Assembly: GCF_001514125.1 (NCBI RefSeq)
Contig: NZ_KQ948553.1
Coordinates: 530,895 to 594,894, forward strand
Reading direction: 5' to 3'
From: Streptomyces longwoodensis
Lineage (GTDB): Bacteria; Actinomycetota; Actinomycetes; Streptomycetales; Streptomycetaceae
DNA: 64,000 nt
The notes under the pieces were generated by a model. The model searched no databases. It saw only the letters and a program-made list of their open reading frames with translations, and was not told the origin of the DNA. The position numbers and the translations under genes were made by a program. Shown here piece after piece: positions 33,264 to 41,158 of the stretch (position 1 is its first letter; each line of letters begins with the position of its first letter).

Positions 33264-34099
33264 GGCAGGTCCCCTCCCGCGAAGTGGCCCGCGCGCCCGG
33301 TGTCGAAGCGGTCCCGTGACTGCACGAGCAGCACGGTCGCCAGGGCCGCCAGTCCTGCCGCGGCCGACTGCCCGGCCGCCGTGAACGGCACGGGCGTGTG
33401 GCCGTCGGCCCGCGTGGTGGCCACCAGCAGCAGCGCCAGCCATCCGCCGCCGACCAGCGCGGGCGCGAGCACCGGGCCCAGCCGGGCACTGAGCGCCAGT
33501 CCGGTCGCGGTGAGGGCGAGCGCGGGCAGCAGCCAGGCCAGGGCCGACAGGCCGTACCCCGGCAGGGCCAGGGTCGCCAGGCCGTTGCAGACGAGCCCGG
33601 TGGTGAGGACCGCGACCGTGCGGATCATCAGCAGCCGGAAGCCGTGCAGCGGGGCGACGACCGCCATCTCGAACGTCGGGTCGAGCGACGGACCGAAGGA
33701 CAGCGCCACCCCGGCCAGCGGCAGCAGCGGCGCCAGCGCCAGGAACAGACCCGGAGTGTCCGCCACCCGGACCACCAGCACGGTCATCATCAGCAGCGAC
33801 AGCACCGCCAGCAGCCAGGAGCGGCGCAGTACCGGTGTCGCCGTCAGGAGGCGCGCGGTGTGGTCGGCGACGCCGAGCCGCAGCAGCACCCGCTCGAACG
33901 GTCCCGGCCGGGGCGCGTCCAGCTCCGCGTCCAGCCGCTCCCAGCCGGCGTCCAGCACGGCCGGCTCGGTCGCCCCCGCCAGCCGTGCCCGGCACTGCGC
34001 GCAGGCCGTGAGGTGCGTGTCGGCCGACCACAGCGAGGGGGGTGCCAACTCTCCGCGCGCGTAGGCCCGCAGGTCCTCCTCGGCCACGTGCCACGTCAT
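33260..34099 (-). CDS. Zinc-finger anti-sigma factor with six-helix membrane domain
   Basis: The 279-residue protein's cytoplasmic N-terminus has the ZAS motif H29-x3-C33-x2-C36 (THLTACAQC), preceded by a conserved Trp/His stretch. About six transmembrane helices fill residues 85-265. It should bind and inhibit the ECF sigma factor encoded upstream. The signal is presumably sensed in the membrane. ATG 34099 overlaps the stop of a 55-residue ORF (ATGA). Confidence 0.88.
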   Translation of the reverse strand: MTWHVAEEDLRAYARGELAPPSLWSADTHLTACAQCRARLAGATEPAVLDAGWERLDAELDAPRPGPFERVLLRLGVADHTARLLTATPVLRRSWLLAVLSLLMMTVLVVRVADTPGLFLALAPLLPLAGVALSFGPSLDPTFEMAVVAPLHGFRLLMIRTVAVLTTGLVCNGLATLALPGYGLSALAWLLPALALTATGLALSARLGPVLAPALVGGGWLALLLVATTRADGHTPVPFTAAGQSAAAGLAALATVLLVQSRDRFDTGRAGHFAGGDLP

Positions 34100-34263
34100 G
34101 CCGCCACCTCCTGCTGCCGTCGCTGCCGCTCCTGCCACCGCGCGACTCCGCCGCCGCGCGACAGGGCTCCCTGGCCGTCCACCGGGGCTCCGCCGTTGTG
34201 CGCCGGGACACCCCCGCCGCACAGCGGGCCACCCCGTCCGGTCACGGGCCGGCTCCCGTCCAT
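34096..34263 (-). CDS. 55-residue Gly/Arg-rich ORF between sigma and anti-sigma genes
   Basis: ATG 34263 has GGAG six bases upstream. The 55-codon frame ends on the ATG of the anti-sigma gene (ATGA). The product is low-complexity (Gly, Arg, Gln) with a basic, possibly helical C-terminus ARWQERQRRQQEVAA. Like the ORF at 33063-33263 it exactly fills an operon gap. It may be a small regulator of the sigma/anti-sigma pair or simply a coupling ORF. Confidence 0.5.
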   Translation of the reverse strand: MDGSRPVTGRGGPLCGGGVPAHNGGAPVDGQGALSRGGGVARWQERQRRQQEVAA

Positions 34264-34280
34264 GACCTGCTCCGTCCGCC

Positions 34281-34823
34281 TCACGCCAGCGCCTCCCGCA
34301 GTTGCTTGCGGGCGCGCTGGGCCCGCGTCTTGACCGTGCCGGCGGGAATGCCGAGCAGGACCGCGGCCTCCCGGGTGCTCAGGCCGTCGATGACCGTCGC
34401 CTGGAGGACCGCCCGCAGCTCGGGGGAGAGCCGTATGAGGGCCCCGGCGAGGTCCCCGTGCTCCACCCCCGCGAGCACGCGGTCCTCCGCCGACGCCTCG
34501 TCCCGGTGGCGCAGCCGTGCCAGCGTCTGGCGCAGTCGTCCGCGCGCCCCGTCGTTGCGCAGTGCGTCGACCAGCCGGCGCGAGCCGATGCGCCACAGCC
34601 AGCCGGCCACGTCGCCCTCCTCGCGGTAGCGCGCGGAGCCGCGCCACACCGCGAGGAACGTCTCCTGGACGACGTCGTCGACTATCCCGGCGTCGGCGCA
34701 GCGGCTGCGCATGCGTGCGCTCAGCCACGGCGCATAGCGCCGGTACAGCTCCTCGAAGGCGTGACGGTCCCCGTGCGCCGCGATGGCCCGCAGCAGCTCC
34801 CCGTCGCTTCCCGTTTCGCTCAC
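34281..34823 (-). CDS. ECF-family RNA polymerase sigma factor
   Basis: The 180-residue protein has region 2 at about residues 20-85 (HAFEELYRRYAPWL and DDVVQETFLAVW) and region 4 at about 128-176 (LSPELRAVLQATVIDGLSTREAAVLLGIPAGTVKTRAQRA). It heads an operon with a zinc-finger anti-sigma gene and an ABC exporter. It probably activates its own operon in response to membrane or compound stress. It diverges from a YtrA-like GntR operon. Confidence 0.92.
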   Translation of the reverse strand: MSETGSDGELLRAIAAHGDRHAFEELYRRYAPWLSARMRSRCADAGIVDDVVQETFLAVWRGSARYREEGDVAGWLWRIGSRRLVDALRNDGARGRLRQTLARLRHRDEASAEDRVLAGVEHGDLAGALIRLSPELRAVLQATVIDGLSTREAAVLLGIPAGTVKTRAQRARKQLREALA

Positions 34824-34967
34824 ACCCCCTCATCGGACGAGCCCCGCCCATCGGTTCACGATCCGCGGCCCGGATTTCCGGAACCGGCCGCCGGTCCACC
34901 CCGTACCTGCCTCGGGCACCTCATCACGGCTCCGGCCCCCGGCTTGACTTCCGCCCCACCCTGCACC

Positions 34968-34997
34968 ACCCTTTCACTACTCAATTAGTGAAAGGGT
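34968..34997. promoter_or_regulatory. 12-bp inverted repeat overlapping the GntR start region
   Basis: ACCCTTTCACTA (34968-34979) and TAGTGAAAGGGT (34986-34997) are perfect inverted arms around CTCAAT. The right arm contains AAAGGG, the likely ribosome-binding site of the GntR gene at 35005. The site could be a DNA operator, or an RNA hairpin that hides the ribosome-binding site if transcription starts upstream. Confidence 0.75.
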
Positions 34998-35004
34998 GGT
35001 TGCC

Positions 35005-35577
35005 GTGGTCGAATACCGCATCGACCGCCACAGCGGCGTCGCCACCTACGTCCAGATCGTCCAGCAGACCAAGCAGGCCCTGCGCCTGGGCCTGCTGCGG
35101 CCCGGGGACCGGCTCCCGACCGCCCGTGAGGTCGTCGAGGCGACGGCCATCAACCCGAACACCGTGCTCAAGGCGTACCGCGAGCTGGAGCGGGAGGGCC
35201 TGGTCGAGGCCCGCCGGGGGCTCGGCACCTTCGTGCGGCGCTCCCTCGGCGCGACCCCCGCCGACGACTCCCCACTGCGCGCCGGACTGGGCGCCTGGGC
35301 GGCGGAGGCCCGCGAGGCGGGGCTGGACCGGGAGGACGTGGCCGCGCTCTTCGCCGCCGTCCTGGACGAGGTCTTCCCGGACCCGGGCAGCCCGCCCGGC
35401 CCACCGAGCCCGAGCAGACGCGACGCCCCACACAACCCCGGCGCCCCCAGCAGCACAAGCAGTCCCAGGACCCCCAGCGACCCCAGCAACCTCAGTAGCC
35501 CCTGCCGCCCCAGTAGCCCCAGTAGCCCCAGCAACCCGAGCGGCAAGCCTGCGCTCCAGGGGGGAGACCCTTCATGA
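35005..35577 (+). CDS. YtrA-type GntR repressor of ABC operon
   Basis: The 190-residue protein has a winged helix at residues 10-75 (ATYVQIVQQTKQALRLGLL, then NPNTVLKAYRELEREGLVE), typical of the short YtrA subfamily that represses adjacent ABC exporters. The C-terminal 60 residues are a Ser/Pro/Asn repeat tail that is not part of the family. GTG 35005 is eight bases after AAAGGG, and GTG 34996 is a less likely start. The stop overlaps the ATPase start (ATGA). Confidence 0.88.
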   Translation: MVEYRIDRHSGVATYVQIVQQTKQALRLGLLRPGDRLPTAREVVEATAINPNTVLKAYRELEREGLVEARRGLGTFVRRSLGATPADDSPLRAGLGAWAAEAREAGLDREDVAALFAAVLDEVFPDPGSPPGPPSPSRRDAPHNPGAPSSTSSPRTPSDPSNLSSPCRPSSPSSPSNPSGKPALQGGDPS

Positions 35578-36530
35578 CCAGCCGCCCCACCCCGTACGCC
35601 CTGCGGGCCACCGCGCTCGGCAAGCGGTTCGGGCGCCGCGGCGCCTGGGCCCTGCGCGACTGCTCGTTCCGGCTGCCCGCCGGCCGGGTCTGCGCCGTCG
35701 TAGGCCCCAACGGCGCCGGGAAGTCCACCCTGCTCGCCCTCGCCGCCGGACTCACCACGCCCTCCGAGGGCGAGGTCATCGTGCTGGGCACGGACCCGGC
35801 GTCGGCCCGCGCGCGGGTCGGCTACGTCGCCCAGGACAAGCCGCTCTACCCCCAGCTCACCGTCGCCGAGACGCTGCGCCTGGGCGCCGACCTCAACCCC
35901 GGCCACTGGGATCCCTCCGTCGCCGAGGCCGTCGTACGGGCCGGGGAGCTGGCGCCCGGGTCGAGGATCCGCTCGCTCTCCGGCGGTCAGCGCACCCGGG
36001 TCGCCCTCGCGCTCGCGCTGGGCAAGCGGCCCGAACTGCTGCTGCTGGACGAGCCGATGGCCGACCTGGACCCGCTGGCCCGGCACGAACTGATGGGCAC
36101 GCTGATGGCGCAGGCGGCGCAGTACGGCACCACGATCGTGATGTCCTCGCACGTCGTCGCCGAGCTGGAGGACTCCTGCGACCACCTGCTGCTCGTCGGG
36201 GGCGGCCGGGTGCGGCTGGCCGGTGAGATCGACGAGCTGACCGAGGCCCACGCACGCGTGAGCGCGTCCGCCGAGACGGCCGACCTGACCGGGCACACGG
36301 TGGTGGAGTCCCGCACCACCGGCCGTCAGCTCACCGCACTGATCCGGCCGGACGGCCCGCTGCCGGCCGAGTGGCGCACCGCGTCGCCCACCCTGGAGGA
36401 ACTGGTCCTCGCCTACCTCCGCAACCCGCGGGCCGCCTCCCTCACCCCCGCGGAGCCCGCCGACCGGGCCGGGACCACCACGAAGGCCGGCACGGGGAAC
36501 GCCACGGCCGACACGGGGGCCGCCGCATGA
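35574..36530 (+). CDS. ABC transporter ATP-binding protein
   Basis: The 318-residue ATPase has Walker A GPNGAGKS (about residues 45-52), Q-loop YVAQDKP, signature LSGGQRTR, Walker B LLLLDEP and an H-loop in MSSHVVAE. It drives the two paralogous permeases that follow. The C-terminal 70 residues carry an extra small domain and an Ala/Thr tail. It is coupled by ATGA to both the repressor gene and the first permease gene. Confidence 0.92.
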   Translation: MTSRPTPYALRATALGKRFGRRGAWALRDCSFRLPAGRVCAVVGPNGAGKSTLLALAAGLTTPSEGEVIVLGTDPASARARVGYVAQDKPLYPQLTVAETLRLGADLNPGHWDPSVAEAVVRAGELAPGSRIRSLSGGQRTRVALALALGKRPELLLLDEPMADLDPLARHELMGTLMAQAAQYGTTIVMSSHVVAELEDSCDHLLLVGGGRVRLAGEIDELTEAHARVSASAETADLTGHTVVESRTTGRQLTALIRPDGPLPAEWRTASPTLEELVLAYLRNPRAASLTPAEPADRAGTTTKAGTGNATADTGAAA

Positions 36531-37636
36531 GCGCGCTCACCTCCCCGCTGCCGACCGCTCCCGGCCCGCTGCCCGCGGCCCCCGGACGTCCCGCCGCGCT
36601 CGCCCGCGACCTGCGCTGGCTGCTGCGCCTGCACCGTCCCACCCTGTACGTCTGGGCGGCCCTGGTCGTCGTGCTGGCCGCCGCGCTGCTCTGGCTGGCG
36701 GGCCCGCTGACGGACGCGTCGGCCGACGCGTGGCGCGACTACAACGCGTGCCGGGACGGGGGGCGTTGCTCCTACTACCAGGACGCGATCCTGCGCTACA
36801 AGGACGTGTACAGCTACACGACGGTCGCCCTGACCGCGTTGCCCTTCCTGGTCGCCGCCTGGTCCGGCGCCGCCCTGATCGGCCGTGAGCTGGAGTCCGG
36901 CACCGCGCACCTCGCCTGGACGCAGGGTGTCTCCCCGGCCCGCTGGCTCGCCGTCAAGCTGGCCGCGCCGGCCGTCCTGGTCACCGCTGGCACGGGGCTG
37001 CTGGTCTGGCTGCACCACCGCGCGTGGTCGGCGGCGCACGGCCGCGTGGACACGGCGAAGTCCTGGTACGACGGCCTCACCCTGCACGCCAACGGCCCGA
37101 CCACGGTCGGCCTCGCCCTCGCCGGGCTCGGGTGCGGGGCGCTGGCGGGCCTGCTGTGGCGCCGTGCGCTGCCCGCGCTGGCGACGGGCCTGGTCGCCAC
37201 CGCGGCGGTCCGGGTCCTCGCGGACCGGCTGATGCCGCACCTGTGGGCGGCCGACACGGTGGTCACTCCCCTCAGCCGCGGCCCGGGGGGCGTCGGCATC
37301 ACCGTCGACGAGGGCATCGTCACCTCCACGGGCGCGCACGTCCCGCTCCCGCACTGCCCGCCGGAGGACGCGGTGCACGGCTGCACGGCCACCTACGCCG
37401 AGGCGGACGCGGTCGGCTTCTTCCACACGTACCACCCCGCCGCGCACTACTGGCCGCTCCAGCTGACCACCACGGCCGTCCTGCTGGCCCTGGTCGCCGT
37501 GCTCACGGTGATCGCGTTCCGCCTGCTCGGGCGGTCGACCGGCGGAGCCGCCCGGGGCCGCCGGACGGCGGGAGCCGGCCAGGAACGCCAGGGCCGTCGG
37601 ACCGCAGCCGCCCGTCGGACGGGAGTCGCCGCATGA
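36527..37636 (+). CDS. ABC exporter permease 1
   Basis: The 369-residue protein has a cytoplasmic N-terminus and about six transmembrane helices. Before helix 3 is GRELESGTAHLAWTQGVSPARWLAVKLA, a block shared with the next gene. A large extracytoplasmic loop near residues 250-305 has Cys (HCPPEDAVHGC). The Arg-rich tail is cytoplasmic. It is paralogous to the permease at 37633-38613 and probably forms a heterodimer with it. Confidence 0.85.
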   Translation: MSALTSPLPTAPGPLPAAPGRPAALARDLRWLLRLHRPTLYVWAALVVVLAAALLWLAGPLTDASADAWRDYNACRDGGRCSYYQDAILRYKDVYSYTTVALTALPFLVAAWSGAALIGRELESGTAHLAWTQGVSPARWLAVKLAAPAVLVTAGTGLLVWLHHRAWSAAHGRVDTAKSWYDGLTLHANGPTTVGLALAGLGCGALAGLLWRRALPALATGLVATAAVRVLADRLMPHLWAADTVVTPLSRGPGGVGITVDEGIVTSTGAHVPLPHCPPEDAVHGCTATYAEADAVGFFHTYHPAAHYWPLQLTTTAVLLALVAVLTVIAFRLLGRSTGGAARGRRTAGAGQERQGRRTAAARRTGVAA

Positions 37637-38613
37637 CCGCGCTCACCGATGAGCGGGCCGTCACCGCGCCGTCCGCCGCCCCGCGCGCGTGGGGCACCGC
37701 GCGGACCGTCCTGCGGCTGCACCGCACCGCGCTGCTGCTGTGGGTGGCTGTCGTGGCGGGACTGTCGGGCTGGCTGGTATGGCTGACGCTGGTCACGGCC
37801 CCCGCCGAGCGGGCGGCCATCGACTGCGCCGGCGAGGACTTCTGCGACAGCACCGTGCCCGGCCTCGGCTTCGGCACCCCGGTCGGCTGGATCGGGATGC
37901 TCGTGGCCTACGCCTTCCTCGCGGTGGCCGCGTTCGCGGGCGGCGCGCTCATCGGCCGGGAGGTGGAGTCGGGCACCGCGCGCCTCGCGTGGACCCAGTC
38001 CGTCACGCCCGCCCGCTGGCTGGCGGCCAAGCTCGCCGTGCCGGCGCTGGTGATCGCGGGCGGCATGACCGTGCTGGTCCTGGTGTTCCGCTGGTCCTGG
38101 CACTCCGATCCCCACCTGGTGTTCGAGGAGTGGAGCGGGGCCGCGCCGTTCCTGGCCCGTGGCCCGGCCACCGTCGCGTACGCCCTGTGCGCCCTGGCCG
38201 TCGGCGCGCTCACCGCGCTCCTGCTGCGCCGCGCCCTGCCCGCGCTCGGCGTCTCGCCGGCCGTCATGGGGCTGCTGAACCTGGCCCTCACCCGCCTGCG
38301 CCCCTCCCTGTGGCCGCAGGTGCACCGCACCTCGGCGACGGTGGTCGTCACGCCGGAGCACGCGTGGGTGCTGGACGAGGGCGCCCTGGTCCACGGCCGG
38401 CCCCGGACCGGCGTCCCGTACTGGAACTGCGGCGGCGCCCCCGCCGCGGCCCGGCGCTGCCTGGACGACCTGGGCGTCACCGGCTACTACGCCTCGTACC
38501 ACCCGCAGTCCCACTTCTGGCCGCTGCACCTGGTCGAGACGGCCGTCGTGCTGGCGGTGGCCGCGCTGGCGACCGCCGCGGCCTTCGCCGTCGTACGCCA
38601 CCGGACGCGCTGA
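37633..38613 (+). CDS. ABC exporter permease 2
   Basis: The 326-residue protein is a paralogue of the preceding permease. It shares GREVESGTARLAWTQSVTPARWLAAKLA, the HRTALLLWVAV first helix and a Cys-containing extracytoplasmic loop (NCGGAPAAARRC) followed by YYASYHPQSHFWPL. The start overlaps the previous stop (ATGA). It is the last gene of the operon, before a long hairpin. Confidence 0.85.
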   Translation: MTALTDERAVTAPSAAPRAWGTARTVLRLHRTALLLWVAVVAGLSGWLVWLTLVTAPAERAAIDCAGEDFCDSTVPGLGFGTPVGWIGMLVAYAFLAVAAFAGGALIGREVESGTARLAWTQSVTPARWLAAKLAVPALVIAGGMTVLVLVFRWSWHSDPHLVFEEWSGAAPFLARGPATVAYALCALAVGALTALLLRRALPALGVSPAVMGLLNLALTRLRPSLWPQVHRTSATVVVTPEHAWVLDEGALVHGRPRTGVPYWNCGGAPAAARRCLDDLGVTGYYASYHPQSHFWPLHLVETAVVLAVAALATAAAFAVVRHRTR

Positions 38614-38668
38614 CGCGGGGAGGCCGCGGCGCGGTACCACCGGCGTCGTCCACGCCCTGCACCCCCCG

Positions 38669-38717
38669 CGCGTACGCACGCGTGACCCACGACCGGGACG
38701 CCACGCGTGCGTACGCG
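38669..38717 (+). terminator. 16-bp perfect hairpin terminator
   Basis: CGCGTACGCACGCGTG (38669-38684) and its exact complement at 38702-38717 flank a 17-nt loop. It ends the ABC operon and insulates ppk. Confidence 0.85.
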
Positions 38718-38926
38718 CCCCACGACCCCCACGAACCCCCGCGGGACCCTCCCCGCTATCCCGCACGTCATGTCTCCGTAACCGGTGATTCAGACGACCT
38801 TGCGACGCTCGGCCAATGAACGCCGCCGTGCCCGAGCCCTCGCCGCCCCCCGACGGGACCGCCGCCGTGCTCCCGCCCGCGCGTTCCGACGCGCCTGTCC
38901 CGCTCGTAGCGCGGAACAATGAATCC
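38718..38926 (+). other. Upstream region of ppk, no gene seen
   Basis: With the hairpin this forms the 313-bp gap between the ABC operon and ppk. A frame continuous with ppk opens at ATG 38816 without a ribosome-binding site. Its 37 residues are Pro-rich, so I treat it as leader. I looked for a PhoP box and found no pair of 11-nt units that I trust. Confidence 0.5.
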
Positions 38927-41158
38927 ATGAGCCAGCAGAACTCCCAGGCCAAGGTCCAGCACGCGCAGCCCTCCGTGGGCTCCATCGCCGCGCACCGCCC
39001 GCACACCGTGGCCGCCGTGGTCTCCGATCTGGAACCCGACCTCGACGCGGACCTCGACGCGTACGAGGACACCGTGGTGGACGGCGTCCAGCTGCCGCAG
39101 GGTCGTTTCCTCGACCGGGAGCGCAGCTGGCTCGCGTTCAACGAGCGGGTCCTGGAGCTCGCCGAGGACCCCGACACCCCCCTGTTGGAGCGGGCGAACT
39201 TCCTCGCCATCTTCGCCAGCAACCTCGACGAGTTCTTCATGGTCCGGGTGGCCGGCCTGAAGCGCCGCATCGCCACCGGTGTCGCCACCCGCTCCGCGTC
39301 CGGCCTCCAGCCGCGCGAGGTGCTGGAGATGATCTGGGCCCGCTCGCGCGAGCTGATGGCCCGGCACGCCGCGTGCTACCACGAGGACGTCGCCCCCGCA
39401 CTCGCGGAGGAGGGCATCCACCTGGTCCGCTGGAGCGAGCTGGCCGAGAAGGAGCAGGCGCGGCTGTTCACGCTGTTCCGGCACCAGATCTTCCCGGTCC
39501 TGACCCCCCTCGCGGTCGACCCGGCGCACCCCTTCCCGTACATATCGGGCCTGTCGCTGAACCTCGCGGTGGTCGTGCGCAATCCGGTCAGCGGCCACAA
39601 GCACTTCGCGCGCGTGAAGGTGCCGCCGCTGCTGTCCCGGTTCCTGGAGAGCTCCCCGGGCCGCTACGTCCCCATCGAGGACGTCATCGGCGCGCACCTG
39701 GAGGAGCTGTTCCCGGGCATGGAGGTGCTGGAGCACCACGCGTTCCGGCTCACCCGCAACGAGGACCTCGAGGTCGAGGAGGATGACGCGGAGAACCTGC
39801 TCCAGGCGCTGGAGAAGGAGCTCATGCGGCGCCGCTTCGGGCCGCCGGTGCGCCTGGAGGTCGAGGAGTCCATCGACCGCGAGGTGCTGGACCTGCTGGT
39901 GCGCGAGCTGAAGATCTCCGAGGCGGAGGTCTACCCGCTGCCCGGCCCGCTCGACCTGACCGGCCTGTTCCGCATCCACGGCCTGGACCGGCCCGAGCTG
40001 AAGTACCCCCGGTTCATCGCCGGCACCCACCGTGACCTGGCCGAGGTCGAGTCGGCGTCCGCGCCGGACATCTTCGCCGCGCTGCGCCAGCGGGACGTGC
40101 TGCTGCACCACCCGTACGACTCGTTCTCCACGTCCGTGCAGGCCTTCCTGGAGCAGGCGGCGGCCGACCCGGACGTGCTGGCCATCAAGCAGACCCTGTA
40201 CCGCACCTCCGGCGACTCCCCGATCGTCGACGCGCTGATCGACGCGGCCGAGGCCGGCAAGCAGGTCCTGGTGCTGGTGGAGATCAAGGCCCGCTTCGAC
40301 GAGCACGCCAACATCAAGTGGGCGCGCAAGCTGGAGGAGGCCGGCTGCCACGTCGTCTACGGCCTGGTCGGGCTGAAGACGCACTGCAAGCTGTCCCTCG
40401 TGGTCCGCCAGGAGGGCGAGACGCTGCGCCGCTACTGCCACGTCGGCACCGGCAACTACCACCCCAAGACGGCCCGGCTCTACGAGGACCTCGGGCTGCT
40501 CACCGCCGACCCGCAGGTCGGCGCGGACCTGTCCGACCTGTTCAACCGGCTCTCCGGGTACTCGCGCCGCGAGACCTACCGCCGGCTGCTGGTCGCCCCC
40601 AAGTCCCTGCGCGACGGCCTGGTCTCGCGGATCAACGCCGAGGCCCAGCACCACCGCGCGGGCCGCCCGGCGTTCATCCGCATCAAGGTCAACTCGATGG
40701 TCGACGAGGCGGTCATCGACGCCCTGTACCGCGCGTCGCAGGCGGGCGTGCCGGTCGACGTCTGGGTGCGCGGCATCTGCGCGGTACGCCCGGGGGTCGC
40801 GGGCCTGTCGGAGAACATCCGGGTCCGCTCGATCCTCGGCCGCTTCCTGGAGCACTCGCGGGTCTTCGCCTTCGGCAACGGCGGCGAGCCCGAGGTGTGG
40901 ATCGGCAGCGCCGACATGATGCACCGCAACCTCGACCGCCGCATCGAGGCGCTCGTGCGGGTCGTCGACCCGGGCCACCGCGCCGCGCTCAACCGGCTGC
41001 TGGAGACCGGCATGTCCGACGCCACCGCGTCCTGGCACCTGGGCGCGGACGGCGAGTGGACCCGGCACGCGACCGATGCGGACGGCGCGCCCCTGCGCAA
41101 CGTCCAGGAGATGCTCATAGACGCCCGGAGGCGCCGGCGTGGCACAGCGACACCATGA
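38927..41158 (+). CDS. ppk: Polyphosphate kinase (PPK1)
   Basis: The 743-residue enzyme reversibly transfers the ATP gamma-phosphate to polyphosphate. All PPK1 blocks are present: RERSWLAFNERVLELAED (N domain), the head domain, and the phospholipase-D-like catalytic half. The autophosphorylated His505 sits in CHVGTGNYHPKTARLY, and GSADMMHRNLDRRIE lies near the C-terminus. ATG 38927 is preferred, and ATG 38816 would add a Pro-rich extension. The 3' end overlaps the CHAD gene by 20 bp. In Streptomyces, ppk is linked to phosphate control and to antibiotic production. Confidence 0.95.
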   Translation: MSQQNSQAKVQHAQPSVGSIAAHRPHTVAAVVSDLEPDLDADLDAYEDTVVDGVQLPQGRFLDRERSWLAFNERVLELAEDPDTPLLERANFLAIFASNLDEFFMVRVAGLKRRIATGVATRSASGLQPREVLEMIWARSRELMARHAACYHEDVAPALAEEGIHLVRWSELAEKEQARLFTLFRHQIFPVLTPLAVDPAHPFPYISGLSLNLAVVVRNPVSGHKHFARVKVPPLLSRFLESSPGRYVPIEDVIGAHLEELFPGMEVLEHHAFRLTRNEDLEVEEDDAENLLQALEKELMRRRFGPPVRLEVEESIDREVLDLLVRELKISEAEVYPLPGPLDLTGLFRIHGLDRPELKYPRFIAGTHRDLAEVESASAPDIFAALRQRDVLLHHPYDSFSTSVQAFLEQAAADPDVLAIKQTLYRTSGDSPIVDALIDAAEAGKQVLVLVEIKARFDEHANIKWARKLEEAGCHVVYGLVGLKTHCKLSLVVRQEGETLRRYCHVGTGNYHPKTARLYEDLGLLTADPQVGADLSDLFNRLSGYSRRETYRRLLVAPKSLRDGLVSRINAEAQHHRAGRPAFIRIKVNSMVDEAVIDALYRASQAGVPVDVWVRGICAVRPGVAGLSENIRVRSILGRFLEHSRVFAFGNGGEPEVWIGSADMMHRNLDRRIEALVRVVDPGHRAALNRLLETGMSDATASWHLGADGEWTRHATDADGAPLRNVQEMLIDARRRRRGTATP

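Noticed and set aside
38816..38926. Upstream start for ppk adding 37 residues
   Set aside because: There is no ribosome-binding site, and the Pro-rich extension is unlike PPK1 N-termini. ATG 38927 gives the expected beginning.
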